This document shows positions 8,042-15,268 of a DNA stretch of 32,439 nucleotides, piece by piece (position 1 is the stretch's first letter; every line of letters begins with the position of its first letter). The notes under the pieces are model-generated. The model was not told the origin of the DNA, did no database searches, and saw nothing but the letters and a program-made list of their open reading frames with translations. The stretch lies in assembly GCA_036259875.1 (NCBI GenBank), contig DATAAZ010000005.1, forward strand, positions 1 to 32,439, read 5' to 3'. A program made the position numbers and the translations under genes. The DNA is from DATAAZ01 sp036259875. Its GTDB lineage: Bacteria; Actinomycetota; Thermoleophilia; Gaiellales; Gaiellaceae.

Positions 8042-8424
8042 GGCCGTGCCGCCCGCGGCGTGCTCCGCAGGCGGGTCGGACGCGCGCACGACCTCTTGCT
8101 CGGGGATTTGGAGCGCGTCGGGCCCATCATCTCGCGGCCACCGCGTGGTTTCGGCCCCCGAGTACGCCCTGCGCTTCCCGGCGCGAAAAGGCACACCACG
8201 AGGCGTCAAGCGGAATCCCTGCAAACCGCCACGTCGTCTCTGCCGCCACGGCCGCGAAATCGCGTCCCGGTGTGGTCCCCCGTGTGGCTTCGCCGTCACA
8301 CGGTTAGGGCTCGGGACGCGCCGCACCGTCCCGAGCCCCGTCATTGCGTCGTCTCCTCAGCCGCCGTGCAGCAATCCTCCCTCGAACTTTCCTTACGACT
8401 CAGGCGTCCCGCTCCCGTCCGGCC
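8042..8424. other. Noncoding stretch with two adjacent hairpins
   Basis: No convincing protein is found in any frame. At 8307-8338 GGGCTCGGGACG and CGTCCCGAGCCC form a perfect 12-bp stem around an 8-base loop. Just before it, 8279-8302 folds as CCGTGT-GGC-TTC-GCC-GTC-ACACGG, with a 3-base bulge. Neither is followed by a T-tract. It begins the 950-bp gene-poor strip between the racemase and the GYD gene. Confidence 0.5.
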
Positions 8425-8537
8425 GTGCTCGTGTACGCCGTGGTGAGCGAGGACACCCAGACGGCCGTCGAGGCATTCGTTCGCGTGGAGATGCCGAGCG
8501 CTTTCTCGAGGACGACCGCGCTGCGATGCCGAGCTAG
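8425..8537 (+). pseudogene. Frameshifted remnant of a small DAERF-type protein
   Basis: From GTG 8425 one frame reads VLVYAVVSEDTQTAVEAFVR. The next frame continues as RGDAERFLEDDRAAMPS and stops at 8537. Joined, they resemble the small actinobacterial proteins that start with a YAI-type strand and carry a DAERFIEDV motif. The join needs a one-base deletion or two-base insertion near 8485. The piece is shorter than its relatives and lacks their C-terminus, so I read it as a decayed gene. The family link is from memory. Confidence 0.45.
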
Positions 8538-8590
8538 CCGCGCATCGTCGCCTCGAGCCGAGCGTCAAGTCGGGCGACGACGCGCCATGC

Positions 8591-8724
8591 CTATGGTGCG
8601 GATCTCCACCGAGCCCGCCACGCTGGTGGCTCCCAGCCCTCGGCGACGTAGATCGACTCACGCGACCTTGTCATGGCGAAATTCGAGGATGCTGACCCCG
8701 TAGTTCCGGTCAATGTCCTGTCTC
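8591..8724 (-). pseudogene. Frameshifted C-terminal remnant of a SnoaL/NTF2-like protein
   Basis: On the minus strand one frame reads NYGVSILEFRHDKVA and meets a stop (TCA at 8658-8660 on the plus strand). In the adjacent frame it continues as RESIYVAEGWEPPAWRARW and ends with TAG at 8591. Read together this is the last strand and tail of a SnoaL-like (NTF2-fold) polyketide-cyclase-type protein, in which a SILEFR..KV..E..Y...EAPAWRA pattern is common (family knowledge). No credible N-terminal part is found upstream. A two-base loss near 8662 explains the break. Confidence 0.5.
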
Positions 8725-8845
8725 ACCGCTCGGACTGAGGGCGCCGCGGTGAAGGCCCGCTGATAGCGCCGGACTGAATGGCGGAGGACGACGCAAGCCA
8801 CGCAGCGCGAGCGAGCACGAAGGCGACGGCCGCAGCGGTCGGGGG

Positions 8846-8989
8846 TTCTTCTTCCTCGTGATCGCTGCCGTGATCGTCTACGCGCTCGTCGCCGGCTACT
8901 ACGAGGGCTTGGTGAGACGGTTGGCGAAACTCGTGGCGATGTACCCTCCTCCGAACTGCGAGCGAGGGGAGAGATGCCGCTCTACCTAA
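8846..8989 (+). other. Open frame with one membrane segment and no standard start
   Basis: This frame reads FFFLVIAAVIVYALVAGYY, then EGLVRRLAKL and a short Cys-containing tail, ending at TAA 8987-8989, 16 bases inside the GYD gene. The hydrophobic segment with positive residues after it looks like a real single-pass helix. The frame is open back to about 8752 but has no ATG or GTG before the helix; the only GTG (8858) lies inside it. It may be a decayed membrane protein or a small protein with an unusual start. Confidence 0.25.
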
Positions 8990-9300
8990 CGAGGTTCAGC
9001 TACACGCCGGAGACGTGGGCCAGGCTGATCGGCAACCCGGAAGACCGCAGGAAGGCCGCTCAGTCGTACATCGAGTCAGTCGGCGGGAAGCTCCACGGCT
9101 TCTGGTACGCCTTCGGCGAGCACGACGGCTACAACCTCTGGGAGGCTCCCGACAACGTGTCCATGGCCGCGGTTGCGCTGGCGATTGGCGGTGGCGGTGC
9201 GCTTAGCTCGATCGAGACGACCGTCCTCCTGACCGTCGAGGAAACGATGGAAGCCCTGCGCAAGGCCGAGCAAGTCGAGTACCGACCACCGGGCGCGTAG
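8974..9300 (+). CDS. GYD domain-containing protein
   Basis: 108 residues, normal length for this small family. The start MPLYLTRFSYTPETWARLI, the central EHDGYNLWEAPD (the GYD signature region) and the tail LLTVEETMEALRKAEQV are typical. It probably has a ferredoxin-like alpha/beta fold related to dimeric barrel proteins; no biochemical role is established for the family. A purine-rich ribosome site (GAGGGGAGAG) lies directly before the ATG. It stands alone after the gene-poor strip and converges on the vWA-RTX gene, with one hairpin for each gene between them. Confidence 0.85.
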   Translation: MPLYLTRFSYTPETWARLIGNPEDRRKAAQSYIESVGGKLHGFWYAFGEHDGYNLWEAPDNVSMAAVALAIGGGGALSSIETTVLLTVEETMEALRKAEQVEYRPPGA

Positions 9301-9331
9301 GTTCGAGCCGCCGGCGACTCGGGCCAGGGGA

Positions 9332-9361
9332 GCCGGATTGCGCTCTTTTCTCGCAATCGGC
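9332..9361. terminator. Hairpin between convergent genes (GYD side)
   Basis: GCCGGATTGCG (9332-9342) pairs with CGCAATCGGC (9352-9361) with one bulged G, around the loop CTCTTTTCT. It lies 31 bases after the GYD stop. No T-tract follows on either strand. Confidence 0.45.
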
Positions 9362-9472
9362 GAGGGCGTGCTAGGCCACGGTCCGCTCTAGGGTCCCGCG
9401 GACAAGAACGAGAACGTTCCGCCGCGAGGCCGGCCCGACGCCAGTCGGTTCGAGGTCATGGCCCACGACGAG

Positions 9473-9498
9473 CCGCGCCGCCCGGGCGGGCGGCGCGG
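9473..9498 (-). terminator. Strong GC hairpin 3' of the vWA-RTX gene
   Basis: CCGCGCCGCCC and GGGCGGCGCGG form a perfect 11-bp stem with the loop GGGC. It lies 7 bases beyond the minus-strand stop at 9506. A T-tract is lacking, as is common in high-GC actinobacteria. Confidence 0.5.
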
Positions 9499-9505
9499 TC
9501 TGTGG

Positions 9506-10594
9506 TTAGCGCCTGCGAGTGCGTTCGACAGCCGTAAGGCGGTCGAGCCGTACGTCCACTCGCGCGATATCGAAGCCTCCGCCTCCGAAGATCGTGTCAC
9601 GCCGTCCGTCGCGCGCCAGGATCGTGTCGGCGCCTTGGCCGCCTGCGAACATGTCGCGGCCTCGGCCGCCGAGGAGCCGGTCGCGTCCGCCAGCGCCCTT
9701 CAGTCGATCGTTGCCGTGCCCGCCCGTTAGCCGGTCGTTCCCGCCTCCGCCGAGGACATGGTCGTTGCCACGGCCACCATCGACCTTGTCGTTTCCTCCG
9801 CGTGCGTAGATGACGTCGTTGCCACCCAGCGCGCAGATGACGTCGTTACCTGCGGTTCCACGCAACACGTCTGCGCGCGCAGTTCCCGTGATCGTGCAGG
9901 CGGCTGCTTGATGAGCGGCGCGTCCGCACCGTGTCATGACGCTCGCCAGGACGGCGGAAGGATCAGCCCGGAACTCGCTGAGCGAGAAGACGGCGCCGCC
10001 GTTGAGGTCGGCGAGACTTCCGGGCTCGGGGCCGTAGTCGCGCCGCACGGTGCCAGAGCTCGTATTGACGATGCCGAACCAGGTCGCGTGACGGCTGTCG
10101 AGTGCATCAAGCGCTTGACGGAGGTCCGACGCTCGGTCCTGCTTCCACGAAGGCGGTTCGTCGCTTACGAGAATCCCGCACGCTCCCGCGTCCGGTCGAA
10201 AGCCGCTCAGCGCCGTAAAGGCAAACGTGGTCGCGTAGAAGCCCATCTCTTCGCCGGTCGGAGCTGAGTAGGCCCCGCTGTTCGCGAGGGCGCGTGAAAG
10301 CCCTTCCAGATCTGTGAAGTCCGTCCGCGCGAACGGCTCGATCGCCGGGCCGTCCGGCGGGGCGCCCCCGAAGCTCACGAGGGCGTACCTCGCGTCCATC
10401 TGCGCTGACACCGCGGACGCGACACCCGAGATGTTCTCGCGGATCCCAGCGATCTCGTCGTCCATGCTCCCGGACTCGTCCAGCATGAAGACGATGTCAG
10501 CCCGCTGTTCCGCAGACGCGGCCGCCGGCGCCGCGAATCCAAGCAACGCCGACAGCAAGCAGAGCGTCAGCAACGTACCCGTCAGCTCTCGCAC
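9506..10594 (-). CDS. Secreted von Willebrand A protein with RTX calcium-binding repeats
   Basis: 362 residues from the GTG at 10594, chosen because AGGAGG (10609-10604) lies 9 bases upstream; the longer open frame before it is not protein-like. Residues about 6-32 (LTGTLLTLCLLSALLGFAA, then PAAASA) form a signal peptide. A vWA domain follows (about 37-220) with the metal-site motif FMLDESGSMDD (DxSxS). The C-terminal third is a run of RTX nonapeptides of the GGxGNDxL type (GGNDVIYA, GGRGNDHVL, GGHGNDRLK, GGRGRDMFA), which bind calcium and fold as a beta-roll. It is probably an exported adhesin-like or matrix-binding protein that folds after secretion. RTX proteins usually leave by type I export; here a Sec signal is present. 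The partner is unknown. Confidence 0.85.
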   Translation of the reverse strand: MRELTGTLLTLCLLSALLGFAAPAAASAEQRADIVFMLDESGSMDDEIAGIRENISGVASAVSAQMDARYALVSFGGAPPDGPAIEPFARTDFTDLEGLSRALANSGAYSAPTGEEMGFYATTFAFTALSGFRPDAGACGILVSDEPPSWKQDRASDLRQALDALDSRHATWFGIVNTSSGTVRRDYGPEPGSLADLNGGAVFSLSEFRADPSAVLASVMTRCGRAAHQAAACTITGTARADVLRGTAGNDVICALGGNDVIYARGGNDKVDGGRGNDHVLGGGGNDRLTGGHGNDRLKGAGGRDRLLGGRGRDMFAGGQGADTILARDGRRDTIFGGGGFDIARVDVRLDRLTAVERTRRR

Positions 10595-10779
10595 CGTAAG
10601 ACCCCTCCTATATGGCCGCAATTCCTGTGAAAAACGTAACAAGGCTCGTGCGATATGCAAGGGCGCGGCAAAACTCTTCACATACCGCCGCGCGGATGGA
10701 CTGCCCGCTGCGAGCGGAAGGTCGGACCCACCGACGGCGTACATCACGCCGTTTGCCGCACGGGACCCGGCAAGAAGCG

Positions 10780-12156
10780 TCAGGTCGCGTGGCGGATGTG
10801 CTCGATCACCGAGCGAATGTTGGCGTCGAGCCAGGCGCGCTGGTCCCACCGCTCGGCGTGCGTTCGGAGCTGATAGGCCGCCCGATCGAGCCAGTACGCC
10901 AGCACGAGCGCCTCGAGTAGTGGGGGGCCCGGGTCGAGCCCGACGCGCCGGCAGTACTCGCGCGCGAGGTCGTCGCCGCCCCGGCGCGCCCAGGGCAACA
11001 GCTTCCGAACGAGCGTCGGTCCCCAGCTCAGGTCCGATGGCCGGTGACGCGCGAGGAACGTGAGCTGAAGGAGATCGAGGAGAGGCAGCCGGCCGGGGCC
11101 GCCCGCGTCCCAGTCGACGACGCCGAGGAGCCGCTCGTCCTCGACGAGTAGGTTCCCGCTGAAGAAGTCACCGTGCCCGAACCCGCGCGAGAGCGGCGCC
11201 AATTCGCGGTCCAGGCGCCGGGCCAACTCACGGACGACCTCTGCCTCGGCGGGCGCGCATGCCGGCGCGAGCACGGCGGACGCGTCGGCGCACGACGGAG
11301 GTTCGCCGGCGTGCCCGATCGAATGGAGCGCGACGAGAAAGTCGAGGCACTGTGCGAGGAGGCCGTGCGACAGGGGCGGTCGGGCGGGCCGGCCGGGAAG
11401 GAGGAGCTCGAGCGACCAATCTGCGAGGCCCGATCTGCCGCGCGCGGTCGGCCACGGCACACGCGCCGCGACGACGTCAGGGGCCCGGCTCGCTCGGAGG
11501 GCGTCCAGGGCGCTGAGCTGGCTCGCGATCTGTCCGCGCGCGGGGCCGACCGCCACGCGCAGCAGCACGCTGCCCGCGATCGCGACGACGAATCCTCCGC
11601 GCGCCAAGATCGACGTCGGCTCCAGGCTTGACCCGCTAGCCGCCGAAGCGTCCTCAAGCGCGCTCCGGAGGAGCGATCGTCCGAGGACTGTGCGCCAGCC
11701 GAAAACGAGCCGGCACCGCGGCAGGTACTCGACGAGACGGCGACCGGAGAGGCTTTGCGCGGGGAGGTCCGGCACACGGAGCTCGTGCGTGTGGTCCCAA
11801 CCGACGGCGGCCGTGTGCGCATAGCCGAGCCGCTCGAGGGCGCGGCGGGACGCGGTAGCCTGCATCCGCACACGCGCCGAGGCGAGAAAGCGCGCGGCAG
11901 CGCGTGCGGGGAAGCGTCCGGCGCCCCAGGTCAGGCGGCCGAGTGGTACGACGGCGAGCGCGGCGTCACCGCGAAGGTCGGCGGGTCCGCCGATCTCGAC
12001 GTCCGGCGCGCGCTCGACGAGCTCGGCGCCCGAATCCTCGAGCGCCCCGGCGAGGCGCCTGTCGGCGACGCGAACACGGTGAGCGCGGTCCGGAAGGAGA
12101 GCGGCTAGCCACGCGTGCTCGGCGTACCCCGCGCGCGCGTTCGCACCGGCGTCCAT
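10780..12156 (-). CDS. Aminoglycoside phosphotransferase-like kinase with a long N-terminal region
   Basis: 458 residues, longer than a plain APH kinase (about 270-350). The kinase core occupies the second half. The catalytic loop GFGHGDFFSGNLL has His328, Asp330 and Asn335, and the metal-binding VVDWDAG has Asp348. The N-lobe probably begins near residue 180 (ILARGGFVVAIAGSVLLRV). The first 170 residues carry patterns such as LVEYLPRCRLVFGWRT that I do not recognise. It follows the GNAT gene by 49 bp in the same direction, with a weak ribosome site. APH-fold kinases phosphorylate small alcohols, sugars, choline or aminoglycosides. Beside the carrier-protein genes it could modify or protect the product, but antibiotic resistance is not shown. 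Confidence 0.7.
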   Translation of the reverse strand: MDAGANARAGYAEHAWLAALLPDRAHRVRVADRRLAGALEDSGAELVERAPDVEIGGPADLRGDAALAVVPLGRLTWGAGRFPARAAARFLASARVRMQATASRRALERLGYAHTAAVGWDHTHELRVPDLPAQSLSGRRLVEYLPRCRLVFGWRTVLGRSLLRSALEDASAASGSSLEPTSILARGGFVVAIAGSVLLRVAVGPARGQIASQLSALDALRASRAPDVVAARVPWPTARGRSGLADWSLELLLPGRPARPPLSHGLLAQCLDFLVALHSIGHAGEPPSCADASAVLAPACAPAEAEVVRELARRLDRELAPLSRGFGHGDFFSGNLLVEDERLLGVVDWDAGGPGRLPLLDLLQLTFLARHRPSDLSWGPTLVRKLLPWARRGGDDLAREYCRRVGLDPGPPLLEALVLAYWLDRAAYQLRTHAERWDQRAWLDANIRSVIEHIRHAT

Positions 12157-12205
12157 TCGAACGGGATCGGATGAAGCGCCGGTCGCTCCTCGACGACGCG
12201 GCGAC

Positions 12206-13288
12206 CTAGACGTCGGTGTCTCCGCCCAGGAAATACCAGTTCTCAGGCCGCAGAAGATCCACGCCGGCCGGCCGGCCGCTCTCCGCGTGGACTCGCAGGC
12301 CGCTCTCTTCCGTCCGCCGCAGGAACCCGAATGCGCGCAGCCTTCGCGTCAGCAGGTTGACCGGACCGAGATAGAGAAGAGTAATCGCAGCTGCTCGTCC
12401 CCGCCGCGCGTCGAGGATGAACTCGGAGAGAAGCGTGTCCGCGACGACCTTCGAGGGGAAAAACAGGATGTCGAAGACGTGTCGAACTTCGTCTTTGACC
12501 TGGTAGACGACGTAGCCCGCGATTCTGTCACCGGCGACGAGAGCGAAGATCTTGTAGTTGGCGCGATGCTCCTTTGCGCCGGTCTTATCGTATTTCCAGT
12601 TTAGAAAGTCGACGTTTCTCTCAGTCGTGATCTTGTGCTGGTGCCAAGCCGTTTGCCATAGGTCGGTAAAGCGATCGTCGAAGACGTCCGGCTCTTCGAC
12701 GGAGAATGCAGCCGAGCGCCTGTACAGCCTCTCGCGGGAAAGTGCTGACAGAACGGGATCGACGGCAACGGCGATCGCAGACAGAAGCCGAGCGAGGCGA
12801 GGCGAGCGAATGTATCTCCCGGCGAAGACCTTCGCCTCGAGGACCTTGACGAATCTCGTCAACCTTCCGAGGTCGGCGTAGCCGACGCGGTTGATAACTG
12901 ACTCGGCGAAGGCGTTCGGGCTTCCGTATACGCAAACTTGGTCTTCTTCCTTGAGCGCGGATAGCACTGCTCTCTGAAGCGCAATGGCAGGACCAAAACC
13001 ACGATGGTCCGAGTCCACAGCAAAATCCCCGGAAATTCCAGCAGGAACCAGCCCGCCGAGGACGCGCAGCCTCGTTGGGAAGACCGCCGCCATGCCGACG
13101 GCGGTCTGCGACTCGCATCCTCGTGCGACGAAGAAGAGCGGCGGCCCGAAGGGGCTCCGTTCGTAGTACTTCGCGTACCGGTACTGCGATACTTCAGCGG
13201 ACACAACAGGAAGATTGCGCGCAAGTGCGAGCACGTCGAGCTTGTCCACGCGAGCGTCACCGCGAACGATTGTGTACCGAGCGCTCAC
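12206..13288 (-). CDS. GNAT-fold acyltransferase
   Basis: 360 residues from a GTG start; no strong ribosome site is visible. The acyl-donor-binding region is suggested by AVDSDHRGFGPAIALQRA (about 90-110), where a Q/RxxGxG/A loop is expected. Later NVDFLNWKYDKTG and a final ENWYFLGGDTDV are typical of the large GNAT-like proteins found in polysaccharide and secondary-metabolite loci. These use acyl-CoA, or sometimes an acyl-carrier protein or aminoacyl-tRNA, as donor. The gene lies 108 bp from the divergent acyl carrier protein gene, so it is a candidate to off-load the group held on that carrier. That role is inference. The APH-like kinase follows it. Confidence 0.75.
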   Translation of the reverse strand: MSARYTIVRGDARVDKLDVLALARNLPVVSAEVSQYRYAKYYERSPFGPPLFFVARGCESQTAVGMAAVFPTRLRVLGGLVPAGISGDFAVDSDHRGFGPAIALQRAVLSALKEEDQVCVYGSPNAFAESVINRVGYADLGRLTRFVKVLEAKVFAGRYIRSPRLARLLSAIAVAVDPVLSALSRERLYRRSAAFSVEEPDVFDDRFTDLWQTAWHQHKITTERNVDFLNWKYDKTGAKEHRANYKIFALVAGDRIAGYVVYQVKDEVRHVFDILFFPSKVVADTLLSEFILDARRGRAAAITLLYLGPVNLLTRRLRAFGFLRRTEESGLRVHAESGRPAGVDLLRPENWYFLGGDTDV

Positions 13289-13396
13289 GCGGGTACTTCA
13301 TGGCCGGGTGCGCGCGCTCTGCAGCGGACGCCCCGCGCGGCACGAGCCGTCGGCGGTTGCTCGCCGTGTCGGAACTCGATCAATGGGGGACTAGTC

Positions 13397-13651
13397 ATGG
13401 ATGTCACGAGACCGATAGAGATATTTCTGCTGGAGAACGTCCCCGGCAGTCGAGCGAAGAAGTCGTTCGACCCCGACGAAGATCTGCTGGAGCAGGGCGC
13501 GATCGATTCGGTGACCCTCATGCAGCTGGTTTCGTTCGTTGAGCAGGAATTCCGAATCGACGTGAGCGACGAGGATCTCGTCATCGACAACTTTCGGAGC
13601 ATTCGGAGCATTCAAGGACTCGTCGACCAGAAGAGAGAGGCGAGGACGTAG
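13397..13651 (+). CDS. Acyl/peptidyl carrier protein
   Basis: 84 residues, the usual carrier-protein size. The phosphopantetheine site is Ser38 in EQGAIDSVTLMQLV (a DSV version of the DSL motif), followed by helix III (EFRIDVSDEDLVIDNF). The ATG is preceded by GGGGGA at a good distance. It faces the adenylation gene tail to tail (42 bp apart) and lies 108 bp from the divergent GNAT gene. A free-standing carrier with a free-standing adenylation enzyme and an acyl-CoA-dehydrogenase-type enzyme is the known arrangement for oxidising a tethered proline to pyrrole (PltL/PltF/PltE, RedO/RedM/RedW). A phosphopantetheinyl transferase must come from elsewhere. Confidence 0.9.
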   Translation: MDVTRPIEIFLLENVPGSRAKKSFDPDEDLLEQGAIDSVTLMQLVSFVEQEFRIDVSDEDLVIDNFRSIRSIQGLVDQKREART

Positions 13652-13656
13652 CGACG

Positions 13657-13698
13657 GCTGCGGAGATCCGACGCTTCAACATCAGTGCTCCGCTCAGC
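13657..13698. terminator. Hairpin between the convergent carrier-protein and adenylation genes
   Basis: GCTGCGGAG (13657-13665) pairs with CTCCG-CT-CAGC (13688-13698) with a two-base bulge and a 22-base loop. It covers the whole gap and touches the adenylation gene's stop codon. It could act on both strands. Confidence 0.35.
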
Positions 13699-15268
13699 TA
13701 ACCAGCAACGCCTTTCGGTCGATCTTTCCCGTCGACGTCTTCGGCAGCGCGGACCGCAATTCGACCGCGTCGGGAAGCGCGTAGCGCGGCAGGCGGGCGG
13801 AGCAGTGCTCGATTAGATCCGACTCTCGAACGTCGCCGCTTGCGACGACGCGCGCGATGATCCTCGTCGTGGTGACCTCATCGGGAACCGCGATCGCCGC
13901 GCATTCGACGACGGAGGGATGTGTCTGGAGCGCCGTCTCGATCTCGCCGAGCTCGATTCGGTGACCCCGCCTCTTGACCTGGGCGTCTCGCCTCCCTACG
14001 AACACGAGGTTCCCGTCTTCCGCCTGCTTCACGAGGTCACCCGTGCGGTAGACGGGCTGATCGGGGAAGCGCGCCGACGGAAGTGGAGCGAGGGCTCGCG
14101 CGCTCGCCTCAGGATCACGCCAGTAACCCTGCATCACGGTCGCGCCCTGCACACAGAGCTCGCCGATCTCGCCGGGCGGCGCGATCGTCCCATCGTCCCT
14201 GATCACGAACACGTCTACGTTCGAGATCGCCTTCCCGATTGGAATCGACTCGGGCCGTCGTTCGGAGACGGGTGGAACCTCGTACCACGTGCAGACGTTC
14301 GTCTCCGTCGGCCCGTAGAGGTTGTAGAAGCGAGCGTGCGGGACCGACTCCATGAGCCGGACGAGGTATTTGACGGGGAAGACCTCTCCGGCAAAAAGGA
14401 CGGATCGGAGACGGGCGAAGTCGCCCGGCTCGATCCCGCCGTGGAGCACGAGCATGGTCAGTGCGGAGGGGACCGAGTACCAGATCGTGATCTCGTTCTC
14501 GTTGATCCATCTCGCGACCTCGATCGGGAAGAGCGAAACCTTGGGCGGAAGGAGCACGACCGCCGCACCGGCCTTGGCGGTGGCGAAGAGGTCGAAGATC
14601 GAAAGGTCGAAGTGAAGCGGCGCGTGGCTGGAAAGGCGGTCGTCCGGCGCGACGGCGATCTGGTCGACGGCCCAGTCGACGAAGGTGATCGCGTTCAGAT
14701 GGGACAGCATCACGCCCTTCGGATCGCCCGTCGATCCCGACGTGTAGAGGATGTACGCGAGGTCGCCGTCGTTCGCCTTCACCCGCGGCGGCGTCTCCTC
14801 GTACGCGTCGAGCGCGCGAGCTCCAACGAGGCGCACGCCGGGTGGGCCATGCTCCGGGTCGATGTCGTCCGCGTTCAAGACCACGAGCGCCCGCGGACGC
14901 GCGCCTTCCGCGACGAGGCTGTTCCACGCCTCTCCCTTCTCGAGGCCCGTCAGGACGACGCGCAGCTCCGCGTTGCGCGCGATGTACGCCAGGCGGACGG
15001 GGGGCGCCTGCGGGTCGAGCGGTACGTACGCGGCTCCGGCTTTCAAGATCCCGTACACGGCGACGAGCGACTCGAGCGACTTCTCGAGAAACAGCCCGAC
15101 GCGATCGCCCCGCCTCACGCCGAGGTGGAGCAGCAGGCGCGCGAGCCGATTCGCTCGGCGTTCGAGCTCGGCGTACGTGAGCTCACGGTGCCGATCGATC
15201 GCGGCGGGCCGCTCCGCGTGCGCCTCAGCCGACGTTCGAAGCAGGTCGTGGAGGAGGTGGCCGGTCAC
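13694..15268 (-). CDS. Free-standing amino acid adenylation enzyme (proline-type, to be tested)
   Basis: 524 residues, a complete single adenylation module of the NRPS/ANL superfamily. The cores are clear: A3 YILYTSGSTGDPKGVMLSH (about 171-189), A5 NLYGPTETNVC, A7 YRTGDL, A8 RRDAQVKRRGHRIELGEIE and A10 LPKTSTGKIDRK. By eye alignment to GrsA I read the pocket residues as D-L-F-Y-L-A-L-V-C-K. This resembles the code reported for free-standing proline-activating enzymes of pyrrole pathways (from memory). It would form prolyl-AMP and load the carrier protein. The start is GTG at 15268, overlapping the TGA of the dehydrogenase gene (GTGA, 15265-15268), so the two are translationally coupled. Another small amino acid remains possible. 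Confidence 0.85.
   Translation of the reverse strand: MTGHLLHDLLRTSAEAHAERPAAIDRHRELTYAELERRANRLARLLLHLGVRRGDRVGLFLEKSLESLVAVYGILKAGAAYVPLDPQAPPVRLAYIARNAELRVVLTGLEKGEAWNSLVAEGARPRALVVLNADDIDPEHGPPGVRLVGARALDAYEETPPRVKANDGDLAYILYTSGSTGDPKGVMLSHLNAITFVDWAVDQIAVAPDDRLSSHAPLHFDLSIFDLFATAKAGAAVVLLPPKVSLFPIEVARWINENEITIWYSVPSALTMLVLHGGIEPGDFARLRSVLFAGEVFPVKYLVRLMESVPHARFYNLYGPTETNVCTWYEVPPVSERRPESIPIGKAISNVDVFVIRDDGTIAPPGEIGELCVQGATVMQGYWRDPEASARALAPLPSARFPDQPVYRTGDLVKQAEDGNLVFVGRRDAQVKRRGHRIELGEIETALQTHPSVVECAAIAVPDEVTTTRIIARVVASGDVRESDLIEHCSARLPRYALPDAVELRSALPKTSTGKIDRKALLVS

Noticed and set aside
8040..8537. A 165-codon plus-strand frame after the racemase
   Set aside because: Only its last 17 residues look like protein, and these belong to a frameshifted remnant; the rest crosses two hairpins.
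9620..9840. A nine-codon-like tandem DNA repeat resembling a satellite
   Set aside because: It is fully explained by the RTX nonapeptide repeats of the vWA protein.
10780..12156. Antibiotic resistance gene
   Set aside because: The APH fold is clear, but the family is broad, the N-terminal part is unusual and no resistance-specific signature is visible.
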